Shown here piece by piece: positions 33,076 through 43,304 of a stretch of DNA of 64,000 bases. Positions within the stretch are counted from its first letter, which is position 1, and the number at the start of each line of letters is the position of its first letter. Both the position numbers and the translations under genes were made by a program. Source of the DNA: Zygnema cylindricum (taxonomy: Eukaryota; Streptophyta; Zygnematophyceae; Zygnematales; Zygnemataceae); assembly GCA_037447655.1 (NCBI GenBank), contig JBBHKE010002159.1:1-64000 (forward strand), read 5' to 3'. The notes under the pieces were generated by a model, which saw only the letters and a program-made list of their open reading frames with translations, was not told the origin of the DNA and did no database searches.

Positions 33076-34497
33076 AACTTGTGTTTCTGTTTTTTTGTGC
33101 CATTGTCGCAGCCGTTTCATGCCCAACCAAAACGTGCGTGCCGTTCAATGTACGAACAAATGTGACTGCCAGCTCATTCCATAGCCGGTCTACACAAACT
33201 ATGTGTCAACTTGTCGACAAACTCTCTAACACGTGTGACTATCTCGTGGAGCACTTCGCGATTTCAGTGTGTCCGTTGGTATGTCGTACTCCTTGCGCCC
33301 ATTCCGGTGCCTTGTCTGTACTCTAACGATTATCTTAAAAAACGGACAGCCGTGGATCAGAAATCGAACGGTACGATCTTAGAAGCCCGCGCGCCTTCGA
33401 GAACAGCTTTAAGACACTGTGAGCCGTGGATCATGAAAATCACAGTCAGATCCTGAATTCCCGCGCGCAGTTCTTCCGCCCGTTCGCAAGTAGACGCAGT
33501 GAAACATTCGTTGTTGTTGGAAACATTCCCGTTTCATTCCTCATTTGATGTATAGCATGCATGGATCCATGACATGAGTCTTTCCTGTGATTCAAAGTAC
33601 AGTGCCATTCTCTCATCCTGTCCTCCACCTTCTCCGTTCTTCGATCCATTCCCATTCTTTCTGAGATTGCCTGTATTATCACTCTCGCATAGTCCTTAGT
33701 TCGCTTTTCTTTCATTTTTACAGGTTTGTTTCTCTCTCTCTCTCTCTCTCCTTCACCCTCTCCCTCGCCTCTCTCTTCATTTTCCTGCTGCCTGTCTGCG
33801 TTTCGGTTTCAGGAGCTTGAAATTGTATAACACAAGGGTACTTTTTTTTAGACGGACTTTCCATGTCTTGCTTTTATTGTCTGCACGTGTCAGTTTGTCT
33901 TTTGTGCCAAATGTCGGTGAATCAGGCTCACAACTTGCCACCTGTCCTTTGAATTCGATACAAAGCCTTTGTGCAATTTTCAGGTTTTTTAGGACAGCTG
34001 TAAAAGTGAGTAGTTATGCTTGTCCGGCTGGTGGTGCTGTACCTTAATTAATCTTCAGACAAGTCCTGTGATCAAGTTGCATACAGGAGTTGATCACTTT
34101 AGGTCTATCAATGCGATGTATGAGTATACAAGTTAAATATGAGCGAGTGTTGAGCCTTTGCTGAACGTGTTCCTTCAAAGTTACACATTTTATGGCTGGT
34201 CATTTCCTGCAGCTTCTGGTGTATAATATGGTTCTTTTAAGTAGTTGTGATTATGAAAGCTGCTCAATGCCACTCTTTGTTAATGTTGACGTTAGCAATA
34301 CAACTAAAAAGCTGGATTCTTCTGTTGCTGAGAAATGTTTCCATATGAGTCGTAAAAAGAAGTAAAAGTCGGTCAGAGTTAACATTTGCTTTTGCGATGA
34401 ACCATTAAAAGGTGGTTAGGATTGTGTAATAGCTTTTGCTCCTTAGTTTTCCAGCTTCTGGTTTCTGATTCCGGTTTGCGTTGTTTTGAGATGACAG
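33076..34497. other. Non-coding region upstream of myosin exons
   Basis: No exon recognised with confidence, although earlier myosin head exons (P-loop GESGAGKT region) would be expected here. A (TC)n run lies at about 33729-33752. Confidence 0.45.
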
Positions 34498-36667
34498 TCC
34501 AACCCATTGTTGGAAGCCTTCGGCAATGCAAAAACTGTTCGAAACGACAACTGTAGGTGTGTTTTTTCAGTCATGGCTTTGACTCTCTTTGTCAAAAAGC
34601 CCTGCCTTCTTCTGTTAGATGTGCATGTTTTGAGAGGCAAGAATGCGAGTCGTTTAATATTCATTGTTTCAATGAGATGAAACCGTACTGAAAAGGAAGC
34701 CTATAGGAGTAAGGGACACAGTTGGACATCCAACCTAGTGTTGCGCTAGCTGAGCTGGTCGTTTTTCTTGCAAACGAGTGACAGTTGATTGAAGGGCAGT
34801 GAATTTATAAATTTTGAAAGCGATTTGTGGCAGTAACTCGTTGACTTTGCTGATGGGAGTGAGTTATTGTGCTCCTGAACATTGTCTGTCCAGCTGTTGT
34901 CCAACTGTCCGACCAACTGTCTGTTGGTTGCAGTCGATTTGGGAAATTTGTGGAGATTCAATTTGATAAAAGCAAGCGGATTTCAGGAGCGGCTGTACGA
35001 ACATATCTTTTAGAACAATTCAGAGTTGTACAGATATCAAATCCCGAGCGAAACTACCACTGCTTCTATCAACTATGCGGTGGTGCTTCTCCTGAGGTGT
35101 GAACCAACTCATCAAATCGAATTTTCTAATGATCAAATTTTTGAATTACCAAATTGTCAGATTATCTGATTGTCAGTGTATCATGTGTGACAGTTGCAGG
35201 GAGTTTGAAATGGCTGGCGGAACTCTGTTATTCATTAGTGAAATATCTCTGGATTTTTATGACTGTTTGGATTGTTTTGCAGCTGACCATGAGCTTCACA
35301 GTGCTCATCCCTTGAAGCTCTACCGGTTTTTCCTTGATTGTGTTGGTTTTGTTGCATGTCTTCTGTCTCGCAATCCTAGTGTTTCTATAAGTGCCTAAGG
35401 AAACTCTTCGTTTTCCCTTTTGTTTTCCATATAATGCCGTTTTTTGTTTTTCATGTTTTTAATCCTGCCTACTAGCTATCCATCTGAACAACTTTTTCAT
35501 GTATACTTCTTTTGAGGCGTGGATTTGGGACACATTTGTTTATCCCTGAAAATACTTAAATATAGCACTTTTTTGTTTGTATGTTTTTTTTTTTTTTTTT
35601 TTTGTTTTATAAAAAATCATCCCTGTTTCAGCGTAATATGTTTTTTTCAAGATTTCATGGGCAACTAATAGTAAAGATCCATTATGCGGCGTGCAGGAGG
35701 CGAAGCTGTATACACTTGGTCCTGCTGAAAGCTTTCCTTACCTTAATCAAAGCACGTGTATAGAGATTCCTGGCGAAGATACTAATGCAACGGAGCATCT
35801 GAAGACAAAACGTGCAATGAATATTGTGGTGGTTAGTCCTGAGGAACAGGTGGGTGTGGCTTTATTGGATCAACATGGTTGTTATTCAGTGATCAAATAT
35901 TGCATTTCTTATCTTGTTTGGTGGAGGAATTCACCAATTGTAGAGGTAGAAGAGGAGCCCTGCCGAAGGACCCCCTTTCTTTTGGGACTATTCCTGAATA
36001 AATCAAGAACTGTCTCTGATTTTTGGAATTATTCTGAAATAATCAACGAATGTCTCTGATTTTTGGAATTATTCTGAAATAATTAACGACTGTCTCTGAT
36101 TTTTGGGCTGCAGGAGGCTATATTTCAGGTGGTGGCAGCGATTCTCCATCTTGGAAATGTAACTTTTAGACCTGGGAAGGAGACTGACTCATCAGAAATA
36201 GCAGATGTGAAATCTCCTTTTCACCTGGAAGCTTCTCCCGAGCTAATGAAGTAAGGCTCTCAAACGTTCTTTTGTTTTTTTTCTCGAGGGGCTGTTATAT
36301 TTATACACAATTCTCTTGTTAGTCTTCCTTGCATGATATTGGTTCGCCGAGGCAGCAGTGTTACCTTTTTTATTCATGCATTTTCTCTCTGACGCTAGTT
36401 TTGCCTTTCAAGATTACTTCCGTTTTCAACTTCTTCATACCAAAAAATTCTTCATTCTCTATGAAGCTTCAGGGGTTTCTGTTGTTTGTTGTTTCCCACA
36501 CCATTTGCATCAATTGACACGGTGTGCTCCATTCCATTTAATTTCAGTTCTATCAAGCAATTAATTAAAACCAAGGAGGATCTTTATCATTTTATGCTTC
36601 CTGCAGGTGCTCGTTCCCAGGTCTACGAGATGCATTGTGCATGCACTGTGTAGGGCGAAAACCACGA
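34498..36667 (+). CDS. Myosin motor domain fragment, five exons (plant class XI/VIII-like)
   Basis: Actin-based motor ATPase, part of the head only. Exons: 34498-34556 ([18 protein letters not shown]), 34934-35096 ([20 protein letters not shown], then [16 protein letters not shown]), 35697-35849 ([33 protein letters not shown]), 36114-36250 ([32 protein letters not shown]) and 36607-36667 ([14 protein letters not shown], diverging from the usual DALCKR). Phases agree across all junctions, introns begin GT and end AG, and there are no stops. The order follows the myosin switch I to HLGN region. The P-loop exons upstream and the remaining head, IQ and tail downstream were not found, so this is a fragment or a gene whose rest is unrecognisable. 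Class is inferred from remembered family motifs. Confidence 0.85.
36006..36101 (+). repeat. 41-bp tandem repeat before a myosin splice acceptor
   Basis: tgtctctgatttttggaatt-type unit, about 2.3 copies, ending 12 bases before the acceptor of the exon at 36114. Confidence 0.85.
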
Positions 36668-36897
36668 GTAAGTTTCTTCATGTTTTCTCTTTTTTGTATT
36701 GAGTTTTGTTCTTTTGTTGTTTTTGTTTTCTGTATTGAGTTGTTTTTTGCGCCTGTTGTTTTCCGTTTTTTTGTATCAAAGATTTTACTCATCTTTGTTT
36801 TTTGTATTTTATTTGGACTTGAGGGAATGTTATAGATATGAATGGTTTTGAAGGTTTTTTGTTGTTTTTATGATTTTCAATAAAAAAAATTGTGCAG

Positions 36898-36974
36898 GCG
36901 TTGATTTGGTACAAACTTAAGCAACTTGGGGGGTCCTGGGAGAAAGCGAAAAAGTCAAAATTTATTGTCGAATG
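36898..36974 (+). other. Possible exon after the myosin fragment
   Basis: Follows a consensus acceptor (ttgtgcag) and ends at gtaaga. It reads ALIWYKLKQLGGSWEKAKKS then KFIVE, in phase 0 with the preceding exon end. It does not match the expected myosin continuation, and I do not recognise it. Confidence 0.4.
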
Positions 36975-37267
36975 TAAGAAACAAGTATGGATTGGTTGTT
37001 GTCGAATATTCTTACCAGATATTTCCAAATTGTAAATATTCTTAACACAAATGCATTTACAATGGTTTTATGCGTTTAGCAAAATGCTCATATTTCTTTT
37101 TCTAGAAACATTTGTGTGATGGAACCTTAAAAAAATGTCTTGTTATGGATTTTTGATGTTCATGAAATCATTATCATTCGCTTCCATGAGTAAATTTTAA
37201 CAACTGGGTTCATCAAACATGGGAAAATCATCATCATCATCATCATTCATCATCATCATCATCATCA

Positions 37268-37308
<41 letters not shown>

Positions 37309-37421
37309 TCATCATCATCATCATCATTATCATCATTCATCATTCTCATCATTCATCATTCATTTGCCGATTTGTCTTAAGTTGGTTTATTGGATTATTA
37401 ATAAGTACGCTTATTTTGCAG

Positions 37422-37829
37422 GTGAAGAGGCGGAAATCAAGTGAAATGCCTTCTCTTCAATCTCCATCGAACCAGGTCCGCCCGTGGGATGCATTGGGTT
37501 TTCGACGTGTTTCCCCTCAGCGCAATACAAAGGTCAATTCAGTTTTATTTTCCCTCTTTTCCGGCTCTCACTTTTCTTTCGTTTTCCTTGTGAATGTCTT
37601 CTTATCCTTTGCTCTTGTTCTTCGCTGAAATTAAATGTTATACCTGACCGGCCTCGACTGTATATTGTTTGGAATAAGGAACCTTCACATCAAACTTAAC
37701 TTGTTATATAGTGTATGTACTTTTCCACTTTTTCATCACATGATTGTTTGGTGTTTCGTATGTTTCTGTCTTATCTCCTTGTTTCAGGATCGAGAGAAAA
37801 GGAGGGAGGGAGCGGGAGTCGAAGCACAG
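37422..37829 (+). CDS. Tandem unit 1, two putative exons, unknown product
   Basis: Exon a (37422-37532, 37 codons) reads VKRRKSSEMPSLQSPSNQ then VRPWDALGFRRVSPQRNTK, between an AG acceptor and a gtcaat donor. An alternative donor exists after SNQ (cag|gtccgc). Exon b (37788-37829) reads DREKRREGAGVEAQ and ends cag|gtcc. Both are basic, Ser-rich and hydrophilic. I do not recognise the family. The phase would allow splicing from the upstream myosin-side exons, but no transcript evidence is available. Near-identity among copies argues for recent duplication rather than coding constraint alone. Confidence 0.45.
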
Positions 37830-37908
37830 GTCCACACTTCCAATAGGGGTCCAATAAACATGGGTTCATCAAACATGGGAAAATCATCATCATCATCATC
37901 ATTCATCA

Positions 37909-37971
<63 letters not shown>

Positions 37972-38014
37972 TCATCATCATCATCATCATTCATCATCAT
38001 CATCATCATCATCA

Positions 38015-38046
<32 letters not shown>

Positions 38047-38142
38047 TCATCATCATATCATCATTCTCATCATTCATCATTCATTTGCCGATTTGTCTTA
38101 AGTTGGATTATTGGATTATTAATAAGTACGCTTATTTTGCAG

Positions 38143-38550
38143 GTGAAGAGGCAGAAATCAAGTGAAATGCCTTCTCTTCAATCTCCATCGAACCAGGTCC
38201 GCCCGTGGGATGCATTGGGTTTTCGACGTGTTTCCCCTCAGCGCAATACAAAGGTCAATTCAGTTTTATTTTCCCTCTTTTCCTGCTCTCACTTTTCTTT
38301 CGTTTTCCTTGTGAATGTCTTCTTATCCTTTGCTCTTGTCCTTCGCTTAAATTAAATGTTATACCTGACCGGCCTCGGCTGTATATTGTTTGGAATAAAG
38401 AACCTTCACATCAAACTTAACATGTTATATAGTGTATGTACTTTTCCACTTTTTCATCACATGATTGTTTGGTGTTGTGTATGTTTCTGTCTTATCTCCT
38501 TGTTTCAGGATCGAGAGAAAAGGAGGGAGGGAGCTTGAGTCGAAGCACAG
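38143..38550 (+). CDS. Tandem unit 2 exons
   Basis: Exon a 38143-38253 differs from unit 1 at Arg to Gln (VKRQKSS); exon b starts at 38509 and reads DREKRREGA followed by a TGA where unit 1 has a Gly codon. If the units were spliced in series this copy would end the frame. Confidence 0.45.
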
Positions 38551-38792
38551 TTCCACACTTCCAATAGGGGCCAATAAACATGGGCTCATCAAACATTGGA
38601 AAATTATCATCATCATTCATCATTCATCATCATCATCATCATCATCATCACCATCATCATCATTCATCATCATCATCATCATTATCATCATTCATCATTC
38701 TCATCATTCATCATTCTCATCATTCATCATTCATTTGCCGATCTGTCTTAAGTTGTTTTATTGGATTATTAATAAGTACGCTTATTTTGCAG

Positions 38793-39203
38793 GTGAAGAG
38801 GCGGAAATCAAGTGAAATGCCTTCTCTTCAATCTCCATCGAACCAGGTCCGCACGTGGGATGCATTGGGTTTTCGACATGTTTCCCGTCAGCGCAATACA
38901 AAGGTCAATTCAGTTTTATTTTCCCTCTTTTCCGGCTCTCACTTTTCTTTCGTTTTTTCTTGTGAATGTCTTCTTATCCTTTGCTCTTGTACTTCGCTGA
39001 AATTAAATGTTATACCTGACCGGCCTTGACTGTATATTGTTTGGAATAAGGAACCTTCACATCAAACTTAACATGTTATATAGTGTATGTACTTTTCCAC
39101 TTTTTCATCACATGATTGTTTGGTGTTGTGTATGTTTCTGTCTTATCTCCTTGTTTCAGGATCGAGAGAAAAGGAGGGAGGGAGCGGGAGTCGAAGGACG
39201 GTC
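38793..39203 (+). CDS. Tandem unit 3 exons
   Basis: Exon a 38793-38903 reads VKRRKSSEMPSLQSPSNQ, VRTWDALGFRHVSRQRNTK. Exon b starts at about 39161 with DREKRREGAGVEG and open sequence following. Confidence 0.45.
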
Positions 39204-39279
39204 CACACTTCCAATAGGGGCCAATAAACATGGGCTCATCAAACATTGGAAAATCATCATCATCATTCATCATTCATCA

Positions 39280-39323
<44 letters not shown>

Positions 39324-39446
39324 TCATCATCATCATTATCATCATTCATCATTCTCATCATTCATCATTCTCATCATTCATCATTCATTTGCCGATCTGT
39401 CTTAAGTTGGATTATTGGATTATTAATAAGTTCGCTTATTTTGCAG

Positions 39447-39700
39447 GTGAAGAGGCGGAAATCAAGTGGGGAAAGAAGAATGCCTTCTCTTCAATCTCCC
39501 TCGAACCAGGTCCGCCCGTGGGATGCATTGGGTTTTCGACGTGTTTCCCGTCAGCGCAATACAAAGGTCAATTCAGTTTTATTTCCACTTCTTCATCACT
39601 TGATTGTTTGGTGTTTTGTATGTTTCTGTCTTATCTCCTTGTTTCAGGATCGAGAGAAAGGGAGGGAGGGAGCGGGAGTCGATGCACAGGTCCACACTTC
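39447..39700 (+). CDS. Tandem unit 4 exons
   Basis: Exon a 39447-39566 carries a nine-base in-frame gain (SSGERRMPSL). The intron is shortened to about 80 bp. Exon b (from about 39649) reads DREKGREGAGVDAQ. This is the last unit; the array ends near 39750. Confidence 0.45.
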
Positions 39701-39750
39701 CATTAGGAGAAGCTCTTTATAGGAGTCCAACAAACATGGGTTCATCAAAC

Positions 39751-40609
39751 ATTAAGCATTGAATGTCGAACGTTGAACAGCAAACATTGGCCGTTGCATC
39801 TTGGACTTAAAGCAAACAATATCTTAAATGATAGAGGAAGAAAATTGGAAATTGAACCATGAGCCTGGAAAATTTGACCGTTCGATCTAACGCATCAAAC
39901 CTGAGATTTGAGCATCAGTCATGAGCATGGAGCGTCAAACATAGAAATTATCGAGCATAAATCATCATGCTGCAATTGGTATGCATCAAAGTCTTACTTT
40001 TTGCTAATGACGCTGCTTGTTGATTGAACCTTCAAAATTGGAAATTAATAATTAAACATTTAACATTTATAATATACCAACATACACAGGACATTGAACC
40101 TGTATCATCGAACATTGAAAACTGAATTTAAAAATTTGGAAGAAGGAAGATAAATTTCAAGCATTGACGACCAAACGCTTTACATGGAACATTTCTCCAT
40201 GGACATCGAAAAGTGAGGAGTACAGGCCAAATATTCAGTCCGAACATTTGGATATTATTGCAATCTATGTTGACATTCCCTGAAAGACCGGTTGCGTTTT
40301 GGCAAACAGGATAAAATTGAACGGCTATCGACCGTTTGATGTCAAAAGTCTGACCAAAAATTGACATATGAACTGCAAGTTAACGGGTTCTATTATTCAT
40401 GCCATAATTCTAGGCTCCCTTATTGAAAAATGCACACTAAAAACCAGGAGCTCATCTTCAACTTAGAAGCTTTTGAACAAGCAAGAACTATGTCAAATTT
40501 CCAATATCATAAGATGTCTTTTGTCAAGAAAAAAGTTGATTAAATTTTAGACTGTTGTAAAAAAGTTAATTTCTCATTTGTGAGATGTACTTTTTCTGTC
40601 TCTTCACAG
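39751..40609. other. Non-coding, degenerate ATTGAAC repeats
   Basis: Frequent short motifs such as gaacattgaa, cgaacgttgaac and catcaaacat suggest an old degenerate repeat. No exon is recognised. A subtilase signal-peptide exon would be expected somewhere upstream of 40610 but was not identified. Confidence 0.4.
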
Positions 40610-41393
40610 GTCCTCTTCCGTTCTATACAACTACATCCATTTAATGAACGGTTTTGCGGCTGTACTGTCACCGCAGCAAGTTGCTGCACTCCAGGGTCTC
40701 TCTCTCCCTCTCCCTCTCTCTCTTTGTCTCTCACTCTCTTTCTCTCTCTCTCTCCGTTCTCTGTAGGTGTGTGTGTTATAGTCACTAAACGTTCACAGGT
40801 TCCTTTCCAGTCAACACTGAAATTTCAGGGTGCCTTTTTTAGGCTTCCTGTGAGTACAAAAATGTGGGTAGTTCATAAATCAGTGTTGAGAGGAATTACA
40901 CTATTGGAGTCCAATTGAATATAGTCTACAGAGTCTAGAGAATGAGTTCAGGTTAGAAAACAATAACAGAATCATGATCCATTCATTTGAAGACAATTTC
41001 TCTATGTAACTGACAGCTACTTTTTTTTTGACAGTTTACAACTGCTATTGGTGTTCTATCTGCGGGAAGTGGTTTCTGTAAAACCCGATAAATTGAGCAA
41101 ACCGTTTACCTCGTATTCGCCAACATTTTTGGGACTGAATGATTCCGAAACTACCAAACCTCCTGGGATATACAAGAAGACGAATGGATCAGGAATAATT
41201 ATCTGTGTTATCGACACCGGTAGGGAAAATAGAGTCTTGAATAGGAAAGCATTACTTTTTCGAATTAAACACCACATTATTGTTGGAGGAATGTCCACTT
41301 CGGACTCCACACGTGTGTATCGCAGTAAATGCTGGTCCGCCAGTGCGCCGTTCATTGCCGTAAATTCGGTTTCAGGCGCTTGCATGCACAATC

Positions 41394-41466
41394 GGCCGGG
41401 TAGCTCAGTTGGTAGAGCTAGTGTATGTCTAACACAAGGTCCCGGGTTCGATCCCCGGCTTGGCCA
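41394..41466 (+). tRNA. tRNA-like sequence, anticodon GTC, inside a subtilase intron
   Basis: 73 nt that fold as a cloverleaf: acceptor GGCCGGG/CTTGGCC with two G-U pairs, D arm GCTC...GAGC, anticodon stem GTGT/ACAC with a mismatch at its base, loop ATGTCTA, variable AGGTC, T arm CCGGG-TTCGATC-CCCGG. A and B boxes are good. Loop position 37 is a pyrimidine and the body is unlike canonical plant tRNA-Asp, so it is more likely a tRNA-derived SINE head or pseudo-tRNA. A CCAAAG/CTTTGG hairpin follows at 41471. Confidence 0.45.
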
Positions 41467-42542
41467 TTTAACCAAAGTTTTCACTTTGGCGCCCATGCGA
41501 TATGTAGAATATCGCCGATCCTCAACGATTATGCCATTCTTCAGCCTTTTCAGCTGAAACACCTGATGAGTTAAGATTGTTTCATTTTTTGAAATTAAAC
41601 TCCTTGTTTATGTTAAAAATGTTTTTACTTTTTCAATTTAAACATCATGTTGAAACGTAAATTGTCTTTATTGGGAATGAAAAGTGATGAAACCTGATGA
41701 ACTTATGTGTTGAGTACTTTTTTCTAAACAACCACTCTTACGGAATGAAGCATAAATGTTTTTTTTTTTTTTTTTTTTTTTCTTTTTTTTTTATGTACAT
41801 AGGAATATGGCCCGAAAGCCCAAGTTTTAACGACGTTGGGATGCCTTCCCCTCCCAAAAAAATCAAAGGAAATTGTATGTCAGAAGACTGGACTTCAGCT
41901 ACTTGCAACAGGTAAGTGTCATAAGTGTGAACTATAGGAAAATGTCTTTACACTTGACAAGTAGTGCATTGGTCCACATTAATTCCGGTCTCTATAGAAA
42001 TGAGTATATATATGTGTGGATGTACACTCACACGCAAATACACAGAAAACAGGGGAGGGAAGAAAAGAGGAGAAATAGAAAGGTAAAATGGGAGGGAGAT
42101 TGAGGGGGAGAAAGGGAGTGAGTGAGAGGCAAAAATAGTTCGAGAGAGAGGGGGAGAGAGAGAGAGCGAGTGAGAGAGATTAATTTAAAAAACATTTGAT
42201 GTATTAAGCATATCCATTGTGCTTTTTAAACTGGGGATAGGAGTAGTTGCCATATTGATTCATCGGATTCATGAACAAGTGAAATGTGAATGCGAAAATG
42301 GAGCTCGGCTTTTCAAAGTAACTAGCTTGTCTAATCTCTCTTTTATAACTCTTACGTATAGTCGGGTTTAGATTACAGTTGCTATTTTTGTCCAAAAACA
42401 CAGATTTAGGCCTTTTTCTCGTTGTAATCAACCATAAATACCTCTTCCTCTTACTTTTCCTAAATCTTTACCTTAATCTTATCAACTCCTAAACTGGAAA
42501 AAGCTCACAATGGCCTAGTTAACGTTTCGAATCGTGACACTA

Positions 42543-43304
42543 AAAAATAATAGGTGCAATATAAGTCAACGAGGCTTTGAATTTTCGGAATAGGTTTTCG
42601 TCGAACGAATTTCCAACTCCCCCAACCTGCTGAAACCTAACATTTCATCTAATGAAATTGTTAAAATTATGTGGGAAAAAAACCTATTGGTGTAAAATGT
42701 TTCAAGATAGTTTGAATTTGAGTGAAATTTTGGACGCCAGGGACAACTTGTTGGCCAAATCTCACAATTTGTCCAAAAGTTGTTTTTTTTGCATTCAGTT
42801 CATGACGTGGAGAAATTATTTGTGCAAAATGTTTCGACGAATATTTTATGTTCCTAATTCATCACCCAATAAAAAAAAATTATGGCTATTTTTCCAAAGC
42901 CAACATTTTTTCTCGAAAATTTGTTAAAATCAGTTGATACAAAATAATTTGACGATGGTTTGTTGGTAAACAATAACTAGGACGCCCATTGATCCAAGCT
43001 TCCAAACTTTCGAAAAAGTAGGAAAATTTTCGATGGAAACTTAACGTGTCATAGATTGGGGAGGAGTTGGCCATTGGTTGTAAACCATATCTCCCAATTG
43101 GTCCAAAAATAATGTTTCTTATATAGGAAAAGTCATTGATCATGACACACAATAATTATCGGTGAAAAAACCTTTAGCAGTAATCTTGAATCTCAATTGT
43201 TGTTCGCCATCCACATCCTTTAATTTGACCATATTGGGAAAATCGTTTGAATCAATTTCTTAAATTTTTCAAACTCACAACTTTGCATCCAATTCGTTAT
43301 GCAG
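42543..43304 (+). repeat. Degenerate tandem copies of exon-4 start in the preceding intron
   Basis: The exon start at 43305 (aaaaattatcggcgcaaaat) has decayed look-alikes at about 42543 (aaaataataggtgcaatat), 42675 (aaaacctattggtgtaaaat), 42811 (gaaattatttgtgcaaaatg) and 43150 (ataattatcggtgaaaaaac), spaced roughly 130-150 bp or multiples. Between them ttgg/caatttgtcc-type blocks also recur. Confidence 0.6.

Larger units (their letters stand above)
37205..39750 (+). repeat. Four tandem exon-intron units with ATC microsatellites
   Basis: Each unit has gggttcatcaaacatggg, an (ATC)n/ATTC microsatellite, a conserved acceptor (ttattttgcag), an exon, an intron of about 255 bp (short in unit 4), a second 42-base exon and then the next unit. 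First exons are at 37422-37532, 38143-38253, 38793-38903 and 39447-39566, spaced 721, 650 and 654 bases. Unit 4 has lost about 150 bp of intron and gained nine coding bases. Confidence 0.93.

Noticed and set aside
37635-39722. ORFs with long His or Ser runs
   Set aside because: Translations of the (ATC)n microsatellites within introns of the tandem units.
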